Source: Chitinophaga pinensis
GTDB lineage: Bacteria > Bacteroidota > Bacteroidia > Chitinophagales > Chitinophagaceae
Direction of reading: 5' to 3'
Length of the DNA stretch: 64,000 bases
Assembly (NCBI GenBank): GCA_902167325.1
Contig: LR632930.1
Location: 2,046,001-2,110,000 of the forward strand
This document shows, in pieces, positions 34,803 to 44,244 of the stretch. Position 1 is the first letter of the stretch. Every line of letters starts with the position of its first letter. The position numbers were made by a program, and so were the translations under genes. Below the pieces are notes generated by a model. The model saw only the letters and a program-made list of their open reading frames with translations. It had not been told where the DNA came from and made no database searches.

Positions 34803-35573
34803 ATGTCCATATTTGACAAGTTCAGCCTTAAAGGCAAAACGGCCATGGTAACAGGCTGTAAGCGGGGGATCGGTAAAGCGATGGCAGTAGCTTTGGCGGA
34901 AGCCGGGGCAGATGTGATCGGCGTATCGGCCTCGCTGGAGCTAACCGGCAGCGACGTGGAAAAAGCAGTAACGGCAACCGGCCGCAAGTTTACTGCTTAC
35001 CAATGCGATTTTGGGAACCGGGATGCTTTGTATACATTTATTGCGGCAGTCCGGCAGGACTTTCCGGTTATCGACATACTTGTGAACAATGCAGGCACCA
35101 TTATGCGCAAGCCCGCAGCAGAGCATCCGGACGAATACTGGGATGAGGTGATCGCTATCAATCAGACGGCACAGTTCATCCTCACCAGGGAAGTAGGGAA
35201 GCAAATGCTGGAAAGAGGCAGCGGGAAAGTGATCTTCACCGCATCGCTCCTCACATTCCAGGGCGGCATCAATGTGCCGGGGTACGCGGCCAGTAAGGGC
35301 GCGGTAGGACAGCTGACGAAAGCATTCGCCAATGAATGGGCGCACCGCGGTGTTAACGTTAACGCCATTGCGCCGGGGTACATCTCCACCGACAATACCG
35401 CAGCACTGCGGGCCGATGAAAAACGGAGCCAGGGAATACTGGAACGTATACCGGCCGCACGCTGGGGAGAGCCGGAGGATTTTAAAGGCCCCGTGGTATT
35501 CCTGGCATCAGAAGCTTCCTCCTATATGCATGGTACGGTAATGACGGTTGACGGGGGCTGGATGGGCCGTTAA
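34803..35573 (+). CDS. kduD: 2-dehydro-3-deoxy-D-gluconate 5-dehydrogenase (SDR)
   Basis: A 256-residue short-chain dehydrogenase that reduces 2,5-diketo-3-deoxygluconate to KDG. The cofactor loop TGCKRGIGKAMA begins at 17. The catalytic residues are Ser148, Tyr161 and Lys165 (PGYAASKGA), and NNAG begins at 95. It lies 18 bases after the GH105 gene, in the same operon as kduI. Confidence 0.93.
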   Translation: MSIFDKFSLKGKTAMVTGCKRGIGKAMAVALAEAGADVIGVSASLELTGSDVEKAVTATGRKFTAYQCDFGNRDALYTFIAAVRQDFPVIDILVNNAGTIMRKPAAEHPDEYWDEVIAINQTAQFILTREVGKQMLERGSGKVIFTASLLTFQGGINVPGYAASKGAVGQLTKAFANEWAHRGVNVNAIAPGYISTDNTAALRADEKRSQGILERIPAARWGEPEDFKGPVVFLASEASSYMHGTVMTVDGGWMGR

Positions 35574-35588
35574 AATCAATACAATATT

Positions 35589-36632
35589 ATGTCCGCACGT
35601 TCTGAAAAAACCATCGTTGATATCGCTGAAGAGCTGGGGCTCTCCGTATCCACCGTTTCCCGCGCACTGAATGATCATCCCAACATCAGTGTTAAAACAA
35701 AAGATAAAGTAAAAAAGATGGCCCGGAAGCTTGGCTACCGGCCAAACGCCATGGCGGCGGGCTTGCGGAATAATAAAAGTAAGACCATCGGGCTGATCAT
35801 CCCGCGGATATCCATGTTTTTCCCCGCTGCCATCACCACCGTGGTGCAGAACAAACTGCAGGAATACGGTTACCACCTGATCATCTGCCAGAGCAACGAT
35901 TCGCTTGAGCAGGAACAGGAATTAGTAAACACCCTGTATTCCGCGCGTATCGACGGACTGGCGGTTTCCGCCACCCTTTCCACAACAGACTTCTCCCATT
36001 TCGACATTTTCAAACAGCATAATATCCCCGTTGTTTTCTTTGACCGCACGCCGAAAGATTACCAGGCGAAAGTGATCAAGGGAGATGATTTCCTGGGAGG
36101 TTACACCGCCACGGAACACCTCATAGAGCAGGGCTGCCGTGATATCGTGCACATCTCCGGGCCGCTCACCTGTAACCTGTATAAGGAAAGGCTGGCAGGG
36201 TATAAAGATGCACTTTCGAAGCATAAGCTGCCATTCAAAAAGCCGCGCGTCTTCTTCCACGAACTGACCCGGGAGAATGCGCTGGCAACTGCCGAAAAGA
36301 TCTTTGCACAGCAGCCTTATCCCGATGGAGTTTTCGCTACCAATGATACTACCGCCATCACCATCCTGGAATATTGCAGGAAACAGGGTATCCGTGTACC
36401 GGAAGATGTGAAGATTGTAGGATACTCTAATGATCCGCGCACGGAGATCGTGACACCTTCCATTACTTCGGTCGACCAGTTTTCTGCCACTATGGGCGAA
36501 AGGGTAGTGGCCGCTTTGATGGACCTCATCCAAAACAGGCATCCCAATTCTTACCGGCATCCGCAGGAGATCGTGCCCATTCAGCTGATCAAACGGGAGT
36601 CGAGTGCGGGATCGCCGAAAAAGAAAAAATGA
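35589..36632 (+). CDS. LacI-family regulator of the uronate genes
   Basis: A 347-residue regulator. The N-terminal helix-turn-helix (TIVDIAEELGLSVSTVSRAL, 9-28) and hinge helix (RPNAMAAGLRNNKS) are followed by a periplasmic-binding-protein-like effector domain. The C-terminal end is lysine-rich. It lies inside the kduI-kduD-GH88 operon and is the natural candidate to bind the TGCAAACGTTTGCA-type sites at 31659 and 28377, probably released by KDG or a related uronate. The effector is inferred. Confidence 0.93.
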   Translation: MSARSEKTIVDIAEELGLSVSTVSRALNDHPNISVKTKDKVKKMARKLGYRPNAMAAGLRNNKSKTIGLIIPRISMFFPAAITTVVQNKLQEYGYHLIICQSNDSLEQEQELVNTLYSARIDGLAVSATLSTTDFSHFDIFKQHNIPVVFFDRTPKDYQAKVIKGDDFLGGYTATEHLIEQGCRDIVHISGPLTCNLYKERLAGYKDALSKHKLPFKKPRVFFHELTRENALATAEKIFAQQPYPDGVFATNDTTAITILEYCRKQGIRVPEDVKIVGYSNDPRTEIVTPSITSVDQFSATMGERVVAALMDLIQNRHPNSYRHPQEIVPIQLIKRESSAGSPKKKK

Positions 36633-36639
36633 TCCACTT

Positions 36640-37827
36640 ATGAAACGACTTGTCTTAGCATTACTCATTACCAGTTCCACCACCGCCTTCGCACAAACGA
36701 AGGTGAGCAAGAAAGAGATGAAAGCCCTTGTAACGGAAAGCCTCGCCTTTTCCGCAAGGCAATATAAAGGGATGATGACGGCTGTTCCCGATTCCCTCTT
36801 CCCCCGTTCCACTAACAAAGACGGCAGTATGATGACTGCAAAGTACAACTGGTGGACTGCCGGCTTCTATCCCGGCTCCTGCTGGTATCTCTTTGAAGCC
36901 ACCGGCGATCCGGCTTTCCGCACCGAAGCGGAGAAGCGCCAGGAGAATCTGCTGCCCAATCAATACCGCACCAATACACACGATCTCGGGTTCCTCATGT
37001 ACTGCAGCTTCGGCAACGACCTGCGCCTTACCAAAGACACTGCTGCCCGCCGCATCCTGCTTACCAGCTCCGCATCACTCATCAAACGGTATAAGCCAAC
37101 CATTCATGCCATCCGCAGCTGGGACCATGCGGGGTGGAAGTGCCCGGTGATCATCGACAACATGATGAACCTCGAAATGCTTATGTGGGCCGCCCGCGAA
37201 AGTAAAGATCCCAACTTTGCACGCATTGCTTTGGAACACGCCAATACCACCCTGAAGAATCATTTCCGGGAAGATTACAGTTCTTACCACGTCATCGATT
37301 ACGATACCGCCACCGGGCAGGTATTCGCGAAGAAGACGCATCAGGGCCACTCCGATGCATCCGCCTGGAGCCGTGGGCAGGCATGGGGGCTGTACGGATA
37401 TACCATGATGTACCGCGAAACGAAACACCGTACCTACCTCGATCAGGCGCGCCACATCGCGGATTACATGCTCAATCACCCCAACATGCCGGCCGACCTT
37501 GTACCATATTACGATTACGACGCACCGGAGATCCCCAATGCCATCCGGGATGCATCCGCTGCCGCCGTGATGAGTTCCGCATTGCTGGAACTGAGCCGGT
37601 ATGTGGATAAAGCGGAGTCCAAACGTTACTGGAACGCTGGCGCCGATGCGCTGGTAAGCCTTAGCGGCGATGCTTACCGTGCAAAAGAAGGTGCCAATAA
37701 TCACTTCATCCTCATGCACAGCACCGGTTCGGTACCGGGTAAGTCGGAGCTGGATGTACCGCTTTCTTACGCCGATTATTACTATCTCGAAGCACTGCTC
37801 CGCTATCAGAAGTGGGGCGGACGATAA
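36640..37827 (+). CDS. GH88 unsaturated glucuronyl hydrolase, exported
   Basis: A 395-residue protein starting MKRLVLALLITSSTTAFAQ, a clear signal peptide; the ATG 36 bases upstream lies within the regulator gene. The (alpha/alpha)6-barrel family signatures are KYNWWTAGFYPGS, NTHDLGFLMY with the catalytic-type Asp115, DNMMNLEMLMWA with Asp173, and SAWSRGQAWGLYGY. It removes 4,5-unsaturated uronic acids left by polysaccharide lyases, releasing the kduI substrate. It starts 7 bases after the lacI-type gene. Confidence 0.92.
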   Translation: MKRLVLALLITSSTTAFAQTKVSKKEMKALVTESLAFSARQYKGMMTAVPDSLFPRSTNKDGSMMTAKYNWWTAGFYPGSCWYLFEATGDPAFRTEAEKRQENLLPNQYRTNTHDLGFLMYCSFGNDLRLTKDTAARRILLTSSASLIKRYKPTIHAIRSWDHAGWKCPVIIDNMMNLEMLMWAARESKDPNFARIALEHANTTLKNHFREDYSSYHVIDYDTATGQVFAKKTHQGHSDASAWSRGQAWGLYGYTMMYRETKHRTYLDQARHIADYMLNHPNMPADLVPYYDYDAPEIPNAIRDASAAAVMSSALLELSRYVDKAESKRYWNAGADALVSLSGDAYRAKEGANNHFILMHSTGSVPGKSELDVPLSYADYYYLEALLRYQKWGGR

Positions 37828-37858
37828 TAATTAATTTATAGGCGAATAGCCTTTCTGG

Positions 37859-37892
37859 ACGGGGAATGTAGCCATAGGGGCGCATTCCCCGT
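37859..37892 (+). terminator. Hairpin at the end of the kduI operon
   Basis: ACGGGGAATG and CATTCCCCGT form a perfect 10-bp stem with a 14-base loop, 32 bases after the GH88 stop. No T-run follows directly, so the terminator call is tentative. Confidence 0.55.
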
Positions 37893-37976
37893 GCTGTTTA
37901 GACTCCCATCTGCCGTCTTTTTTTCCTATTTTAGCCATAACTCAGATAACAAAAGAAACTAACATAAGACGAGCGT

Positions 37977-40214
37977 ATGGGCCATTTTCCGAACCTGATT
38001 GTAGACCTTGCCCTGATCCTGGGCGCAGCTGCTGTAACCACATTAATATTCAAAGCACTTAAGCAACCACTGGTACTGGGCTACCTTATTGCAGGTATCC
38101 TGGTAGGGCCATACTTCCACCTGTTCCCCACGGTACAGGAAGAAGGCAATATCAAGGTTTGGTCGGAGATCGGTGTGATCTTCCTGTTATTTAGTCTTGG
38201 TCTTGAATTCAGTTTCAAGAAGCTCATGAAAGTAGGAGGCAGTGCGGGGATCACCGCATTTGTGGAAGTAGCCGTGATGCTGGGGTTCGGTTATGTAGCC
38301 GGGCAGCTCATGGGCTGGAACACCATGGATTCCATCTTCCTCGGCGGTGTATTGTCCGTTTCTTCCACCACCATTATCATCCGGGCATTTGAAGAGCTGG
38401 GGGTGAAGGGGCAAAAGTTCGCAGGACTGGTTTTCGGCATCCTCGTAGTAGAGGATCTTATCGCCATCGTATTACTGGTATTGCTTTCCACACTTGCCGT
38501 CAGCCAGCAGTTTGCCGGTTCGGAAATGCTCATGGCCGTGGTGAAACTCGTGTTTTTCCTCGTACTGTGGTTCATCGGCGGTATCTTTTTCATCCCAACA
38601 TTATTGAAGAAGACCAAGAAGCTGATGAGTGAAGAAACCCTGCTGGTTACCTCCATTGCGCTCTGTCTCCTGATGGTAGTGCTCGCAGTAAAAGTGGGAT
38701 TCTCTCCGGCGCTGGGGGCCTTTATTATGGGTTCCATCCTTGCAGAAACTACGCAGGCGGAGAAGATAGAACACCTCATTAAATCCGTTAAAGATCTTTT
38801 TGGCGCCATCTTCTTCGTTTCTATCGGTATGCTGATCGATCCCATGATGCTGCAGATTTATATTGTACCGGTCATCATTATCACCGTATTGACGCTCTTC
38901 GGTAAAACCTTCAGCACTACACTGGGCGCTGTAATCTCCGGGCAGCCACTGAAAACTTCCGTGAAAGCAGGTATGAGCCTGGCACAGATCGGGGAGTTCT
39001 CCTTTATCATCGCCATCCTCGGCCGTGACCTCAATGTAACGAGCGATTTCCTGTATCCCATTGCCGTGGCGGTATCTGCAGTTACCACGTTTACCACGCC
39101 TTACATGATTAAAGTAGCCGATCCTTTCTACAACTGGCTCGACAAATACATCCCTGAAAAATGGAAATCATCCCTCGCCCGGTACAGTACCGGTGCGCAA
39201 ACGATCTCACAGGCGTCTGACTGGCAGGTGCTTTTCAAGGGATATGTGCTCAACGCCATAGTGTTCTCCGTGATTATCCTGGCGCTGGGGCTATTGTCCT
39301 CCATATACGTATTACCCTTTGTGAACGGCTTTATTGGCGACAGATGGGGTAAAATGGTAACCGCGGCCATTACTTTCCTCGCCATGCTGCCCTTCCTCTG
39401 GGCGCTGGCAGTAAGGCAGATTCAACCCAAGGCGTTTGCTAACCTGTGGTCGCAGAACCGGTATAAAGGTCCGCTTACGCTATTCCGTACCGTCCGTATA
39501 GGCCTTGCGGTATTCCTCGTAGGCTTTATGCTGGACCGCTTTTTCTCCTTTACCGTGGCATTAACCGCTACCGCACTAATCACCGGCATACTGCTGATCA
39601 TGAACCGAAAGATCCAGACCTTCTACGACCGTCTGGAAGCACGTTTCCTTTCCAACTTCAATGCCCGTGAAACCGCAGCGGCGGCACGCAGACCGGTATT
39701 GGCGCCATGGGATGCCCACCTGGCATCTTTTAATGTGCATGCCGACTGGAATGGCGTAGGTAAAACACTTGAGCAACTGGGCTTCCGTGAAAAGTACGGT
39801 GTTAATATCGCCGTAATCGAAAGGGGAGAAAGACTGATCCCAATCCCGCCTAAACACGAGCGCCTCTTTCCCGGCGACCGGCTGCAGGTGATCGGGACCG
39901 ATCAGCAAATAGAGGCCTTCCGCCAGTTTATAGAGCACCACGAGCCTCATCAGCAATATTCCCGTTCCGAAGTACAGCTCCGTCGGTACGAAGTGCTGGA
40001 AGGGTCTGGCGTGAATGGTAAAACCATCCGTGAATCCGGTATCCGTGAACTGGCGCATAGTATGGTGGTAGGCGTGGAGCGTGGAAACGAGCGTATCCTG
40101 AACCCCATATCCGATATGCGCCTCGAAACGGGTGATGTGGTATGGGTAGTAGGTAACCCCCGCCGTACAACGGCCCTTTTCCGCGTAAAAGGCGACCAGC
40201 AGAAAATGATGTAA
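37977..40214 (+). CDS. CPA2 monovalent cation:proton antiporter with two TrkA-C domains
   Basis: A 745-residue inner-membrane protein of the KefB/KefC-like CPA2 family. About 12 helices occupy residues 5-390, with the VLGYLIAGILVGPY and FFVSIGMLIDPMM signatures. A further hydrophobic block lies at about 420-545. Two cytoplasmic RCK_C/TrkA_C-like domains follow at about 580-655 and 665-740 (DVVWVVGNP). It lacks a Rossmann TrkA-N domain between membrane part and C-terminus, unlike KefC itself. K+ or Na+ exchange is likely. Confidence 0.88.
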   Translation: MGHFPNLIVDLALILGAAAVTTLIFKALKQPLVLGYLIAGILVGPYFHLFPTVQEEGNIKVWSEIGVIFLLFSLGLEFSFKKLMKVGGSAGITAFVEVAVMLGFGYVAGQLMGWNTMDSIFLGGVLSVSSTTIIIRAFEELGVKGQKFAGLVFGILVVEDLIAIVLLVLLSTLAVSQQFAGSEMLMAVVKLVFFLVLWFIGGIFFIPTLLKKTKKLMSEETLLVTSIALCLLMVVLAVKVGFSPALGAFIMGSILAETTQAEKIEHLIKSVKDLFGAIFFVSIGMLIDPMMLQIYIVPVIIITVLTLFGKTFSTTLGAVISGQPLKTSVKAGMSLAQIGEFSFIIAILGRDLNVTSDFLYPIAVAVSAVTTFTTPYMIKVADPFYNWLDKYIPEKWKSSLARYSTGAQTISQASDWQVLFKGYVLNAIVFSVIILALGLLSSIYVLPFVNGFIGDRWGKMVTAAITFLAMLPFLWALAVRQIQPKAFANLWSQNRYKGPLTLFRTVRIGLAVFLVGFMLDRFFSFTVALTATALITGILLIMNRKIQTFYDRLEARFLSNFNARETAAAARRPVLAPWDAHLASFNVHADWNGVGKTLEQLGFREKYGVNIAVIERGERLIPIPPKHERLFPGDRLQVIGTDQQIEAFRQFIEHHEPHQQYSRSEVQLRRYEVLEGSGVNGKTIRESGIRELAHSMVVGVERGNERILNPISDMRLETGDVVWVVGNPRRTTALFRVKGDQQKMM

Positions 40215-40287
40215 ATCTTTCCCTGAATTCTATAATGCCCTGCCGGGTGTTCCTTCCGACATTTGTATCCTCTAAAGGAAACACAAC

Positions 40288-42504
40288 ATGGAAACAATGG
40301 AACAAACGGTCAAAACAAGCTTTCCGGTAACCGGCATGAGCTGCGCAGCCTGCGCCGGATCCGTGGAAAGCATGCTCCAGGCCCAGCCGGATGTAGTGTC
40401 TGCCGCGGTAAACTTCGCCAGCAGCTCTGTGCTGGTAGAATATATACCCGGTGAAGCTGATCCCGCAGCATGGAAAAAAGCAATTCAATCCGTAGGGTAC
40501 GACCTGCTGACCGAAAATATGGAATCAGGCCTGGAAGATCACCAGCGCCATCATTACCAAAACCTGAAACAACGCACCATCTGGGCCGTGATCTTTTCGC
40601 TGCCCCTCGTGGTGATCGGGATGTTCTTCATGGACATGCCATACGGCAACTGGATCATGTGGGCACTCGCCACACCGGTTGTACTCGTACTGGGAAGGCA
40701 ATTCTTCATCAACGCCTGGAAACAGGCACGCATGGGGAAAGCCAATATGGACACCCTGGTGGCCCTCAGTACAGGTATCGCTTATATATTCAGCGTATTC
40801 AACACCCTCAATCCTGCTTTCTGGCATAGCCGCGGCCTGCACGCACATGTGTACTTCGAGGCTGCTGCCGTGGTGATCGCCTTCATCCTCCTAGGGAAAC
40901 TGCTGGAAGAAAGAGCGAAAGCTTCCACCTCCTCCGCCATCAAGAAACTGATGGGCCTGCAACCCAATACCGTAGTGCGTATTGCTGCCAACGGAGAAGA
41001 AACTGTAGTACCCCTCGCGGAAGTACAGGTAGGTGATGTGCTGCTCGTAAAACCCGGTGAACAGGTACCGGTAGACGGGGAAGTGATCGCAGGTAAATCT
41101 TATGTAGACGAAAGCATGATCACCGGTGAACCGGTGGCAGTATCCAAAGAACAGGGTGCAGAAGTGTTTGCCGGTACGCTGAACCAGAAAGGCAGCTTCA
41201 GGCTGAAAGCCGCGCAGGTAGGCGGCACCACATTACTGGCGCAGATCATCCGTAAAGTACAGGAAGCGCAAGGCTCCAAAGCACCCGTGCAAAAGCTGGT
41301 CGATAAAGTAGCCGGCATCTTTGTACCGGTGGTGATCGGTATCGCACTGCTGGCATTTGCCGCATGGCTCATCTGGGGTGGCGAAAACGGTCTTACTCAG
41401 GGACTGCTGGCACTGGTAACCGTACTCGTAATTGCATGCCCCTGTGCGCTTGGCCTTGCCACACCTACCGCTATCATGGTAGGGATGGGTAAAGGCGCGG
41501 AAAACGGGATACTTATTAAAGACGCCGAAAGCCTCGAAAAAGCATACCGCATTCAGGCACTGATCCTCGATAAAACAGGCACCATCACTGAAGGTAAACC
41601 CGCCGTAACCGGCCAGGAATGGCTTTCTGAAGAAGACCGTCTTATGTATTCCGGTACACTGGCAGCATTGGAACGTGAATCAGAACACCCGCTGGCAGAA
41701 GCAGTAGTGAAACAGCTGCAGGGCATTACGCCCGAAAAGCTGCAGCATTTCGAAAGCGTTACCGGCCGTGGTGTGAAAGGGAAAGCGCTGGGGAAAGGAT
41801 TTTATGCCGGTAATCAGCAGCTCCTCGAAGAAAATGGTGTCCGCATCGCAGATTCACTGAAGAAGATCGCGGAGAACTGGCTGAACGCTGCTTATACCGT
41901 GATCTGGTTTGCCGACGAACAAAAGGCACTTGCCGTGATCGCCATCGCAGATAAGATCAAAGCCGGTTCTGCCGAAGCCATACAACGGCTGCAGGGCATG
42001 GGTATCGAAGTCTGGATGCTTACAGGAGACAATTCCCGCACCGCCGCCGCTGTGGCCGCAGAAACCGGTATCAAGCACGTAAAAGCAGGGCTTATGCCCA
42101 GTGATAAAGCCGACTTTGTGAAAACGCTGCAGCAACAGGGGAAAGTGGTAGCCATGGTGGGCGATGGTATCAATGACAGTCACGCTCTTGCACAGGCCGA
42201 TGTGAGCATCGCCATGGGTAAAGGGACAGACATTGCGATGGACGTGGCTATGATGACACTCATCTCCTCCGACCTGCGGCAGATCCCCAAAGCGATCACT
42301 CTTTCCCGCAAAACGGTACGCACCATCCGCCAGAACCTTTTCTGGGCGTTCATATACAATATCATCGGCATCCCGGTGGCGGCAGGTGTACTGATCCCCA
42401 TCATCGGTTTCTCGCTCGATCCCATGCTGGCAGGTGCGGCCATGGCCATGAGTTCGGTATCGGTAGTGAGCAATAGTCTCCGTCTGAAGTTGTCTAAAAT
42501 TTAA
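40288..42504 (+). CDS. copA: Copper-translocating P-type ATPase
   Basis: A 738-residue P1B-type ATPase. One N-terminal heavy-metal domain has the Cys19-x-x-Cys22 site (GMSCAACAGS). The transmembrane CPC motif (Cys384-Pro-Cys386) indicates Cu(I). The phosphorylation site is Asp428 in DKTGT, the nucleotide-domain motif ESEHPLAEA is present, and the hinge reads GDGINDSHAL from 625. It exports cuprous ion from the cytoplasm. A small chaperone gene follows after 32 bases, forming a copper-efflux pair. No CueR- or CsoR-type regulator is nearby. Confidence 0.95.
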   Translation: METMEQTVKTSFPVTGMSCAACAGSVESMLQAQPDVVSAAVNFASSSVLVEYIPGEADPAAWKKAIQSVGYDLLTENMESGLEDHQRHHYQNLKQRTIWAVIFSLPLVVIGMFFMDMPYGNWIMWALATPVVLVLGRQFFINAWKQARMGKANMDTLVALSTGIAYIFSVFNTLNPAFWHSRGLHAHVYFEAAAVVIAFILLGKLLEERAKASTSSAIKKLMGLQPNTVVRIAANGEETVVPLAEVQVGDVLLVKPGEQVPVDGEVIAGKSYVDESMITGEPVAVSKEQGAEVFAGTLNQKGSFRLKAAQVGGTTLLAQIIRKVQEAQGSKAPVQKLVDKVAGIFVPVVIGIALLAFAAWLIWGGENGLTQGLLALVTVLVIACPCALGLATPTAIMVGMGKGAENGILIKDAESLEKAYRIQALILDKTGTITEGKPAVTGQEWLSEEDRLMYSGTLAALERESEHPLAEAVVKQLQGITPEKLQHFESVTGRGVKGKALGKGFYAGNQQLLEENGVRIADSLKKIAENWLNAAYTVIWFADEQKALAVIAIADKIKAGSAEAIQRLQGMGIEVWMLTGDNSRTAAAVAAETGIKHVKAGLMPSDKADFVKTLQQQGKVVAMVGDGINDSHALAQADVSIAMGKGTDIAMDVAMMTLISSDLRQIPKAITLSRKTVRTIRQNLFWAFIYNIIGIPVAAGVLIPIIGFSLDPMLAGAAMAMSSVSVVSNSLRLKLSKI

Positions 42505-42536
42505 ACATCATTCAATCACCCAATATATATTCAAAC

Positions 42537-42746
42537 ATGAAAACACTCCAATTCAAAACCAATATCAATTGCAGCGGCTGCGTGAAATCTGTTAGCCCAG
42601 CCCTGAACGGAGAAAAAGAGATCGCCCACTGGGAAGTGGATACCGCTAACCCGGATAAGATCCTCACCGTTAATACGAGCACGCTCACCCCGGAAGAGGT
42701 AGAAGAAACCGTGAAGAAAGCGGGCTTTAAAGCGGAAAAGATATAA
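42537..42746 (+). CDS. CopZ-like heavy-metal-associated domain protein
   Basis: A 69-residue ferredoxin-fold protein with the metal site CSGC (KTNINCSGCVKSV). It probably shuttles Cu(I) to the ATPase encoded upstream. The usual MxCxxC methionine is replaced (NINCSGC). Full length for the family, and followed by a strong terminator. Confidence 0.88.
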   Translation: MKTLQFKTNINCSGCVKSVSPALNGEKEIAHWEVDTANPDKILTVNTSTLTPEEVEETVKKAGFKAEKI

Positions 42747-42776
42747 CGGGAACTATAGTGTAAAGTGAGATCAGGT

Positions 42777-42813
42777 AACCGGTTACTGCTTTCGGGCAGT
42801 AGCCGGTTTTTTT
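42777..42813 (+). terminator. Terminator of the copper operon
   Basis: A 13-bp stem (AACCGGTTACTGC against GCAGTAGCCGGTT, with one G-T pair) encloses TTTCGG and is followed by seven T residues. Confidence 0.93.
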
Positions 42814-42932
42814 AATGGGACAGGAGTGTGTAACTGGTGGTTATGTCCATAGATAATGTATGTATACTGTAAAGTATATTTATCCCAGTTGTTTCACTAC
42901 AGTATTGGGTTTGCCCCCATTTTATATACAGT

Positions 42933-42987
42933 AAGTACCCTTTAAGTACCCATTAAGTACCCTTTAACCCTGCTTTAACCCGGCATT
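42933..42987. repeat. Intergenic direct array of 11-bp repeats
   Basis: AAGTACCCTTT (42933), AAGTACCCATT (42944), AAGTACCCTTT (42955), then AACCCTGCTTT (42966) and AACCCGGCATT (42977) follow each other with an exact 11-bp period. The rest of the 42814-43163 gap holds no gene that I can support. Confidence 0.85.
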
Positions 42988-43163
42988 AGGATGGTTTACG
43001 ATTATGTGCATATACGCTGTGTTTTTTGTTTTCTCCATTTCAAATACACCCTTTTGTTACTTCAGCGGCACAAAACGAAGGTAAATCAGGTAAAATGAGG
43101 CAAAACGGCATTTTCGTTTGTGTCGGTGATGCGTTCCCGGTAGTTTTACGGTAAATGTGAATT

Positions 43164-43652
43164 ATGAAGCAACTGATCATCCTGTTGTGCCTGTTTCTAT
43201 GCGCTTGTAATAATATCAGAGAAAGGCAGTTGCGCCATAAGATAGAATTGTGGAATAGCCGTATTTCGGAGTATGCTCAGTTAAAGGGTATATGGTATTT
43301 CTGTGCACCCGGTGTAAAAGGCAGCGTAATGCCTCCGGCAGCAGAAACGCCGCTGGCAATGGACAGGCCGGTTCCGCTCATGCTGCATGAAATACTGGTT
43401 GTGGAAAGCTTATTGCAGGAGCAGTTGCCGGAACTGATCGTGGAAAAGTATGGAGATATTTCACTGCCGCATCTTCATTGGAGTAATTACCGCCGTGATT
43501 ACGAAGGTTTTCTCGACCGGGGCGGGTACCTGCATGTACGGGTAACAGGGCATGCAGGTGCGGTAGCTATGAGAAGGAAGTTGAAACCGGTACCGGTATT
43601 TTGGACAGTATGGATCAGTGTTCCGTTTGGGAAGGCGTTTGATCTGGAGTGA
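43164..43652 (+). CDS. Hypothetical lipoprotein
   Basis: A 162-residue protein beginning MKQLIILLCLFLCACNN, a short signal with a lipobox and Cys15 as the probable lipid-attachment residue. The mature part is not recognised. A hydrophobic stretch near the C-terminus (PVPVFWTVWISVPFG) is notable. No operon partner is obvious. Moderate confidence that it is expressed. Confidence 0.6.
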   Translation: MKQLIILLCLFLCACNNIRERQLRHKIELWNSRISEYAQLKGIWYFCAPGVKGSVMPPAAETPLAMDRPVPLMLHEILVVESLLQEQLPELIVEKYGDISLPHLHWSNYRRDYEGFLDRGGYLHVRVTGHAGAVAMRRKLKPVPVFWTVWISVPFGKAFDLE

Positions 43653-43845
43653 TAGTTTGGCCGATGGCTGGGATTCCTACCTAAATCCTCCTTCATGGCG
43701 ATTCTCCAAAAATTGCAGCGGGATATGCGGACTGGTGGTTCCTTTTAGGGTGAAACAACTATGGAAGGCACGGTGGGCAACGGGTACACGCAGTGGAAAA
43801 GGGGCATCCGGCAACTTCGTACCTTTAAAACCTAAATACAGGCGT

Positions 43846-44091
43846 ATGAAAGTCATTTATAAGAAACTGGGGCGGGAAAAAGCCTTCGGGCTTTCGGACT
43901 ACGGCTCCAATACGATTGTGATAGACAGCAGGCTGCAGGGCCGCAAACACCTCGAAGTGGCCCTCCACGAATCATTACACGTATATTTTCCCGAAAAAAG
44001 CGAAACTGTTATTACCAACACCGCACGCAGGCTCGCCAACATCCTGTGGCGGATGAATTACCGGAAAGTAGATAACTCGCTCGGCATGTGA
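43846..44091 (+). CDS. Small HExxH-motif protein of unknown function
   Basis: An 81-residue protein starting MKVIYKKLGREKAFGL. Residues around 40-46 read LHESLHV, a zincin-type HExxH motif, in a predicted helix; a later SETVITNTARRLANILWRM helix follows. It is far shorter than known peptidases of that class, so it may be a minimal metal-binding protein or one domain of a larger ancestral protein. An upstream in-frame extension without a convincing start is not included. A TACCTTTA box lies 19 bases before the ATG. Confidence 0.65.
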   Translation: MKVIYKKLGREKAFGLSDYGSNTIVIDSRLQGRKHLEVALHESLHVYFPEKSETVITNTARRLANILWRMNYRKVDNSLGM

Positions 44092-44244
44092 ACGCCCTGC
44101 CTTTGCAGGTGCCGCCAGCTGGCCTGGTATGGATTTGTCATGAATGTGGCATAAGAATTCCCCTTTTTACCTTAATTTCCCGCCTGTAAGCTATTTTGTC
44201 AACCTCCCGCCGGATACAACACCGGTATAAGCGACCTGTATAAG

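Noticed and set aside
42814..43163. A gene between copZ-like and the lipoprotein
   Set aside because: No frame of useful length with a plausible start; the 11-bp array occupies the middle.
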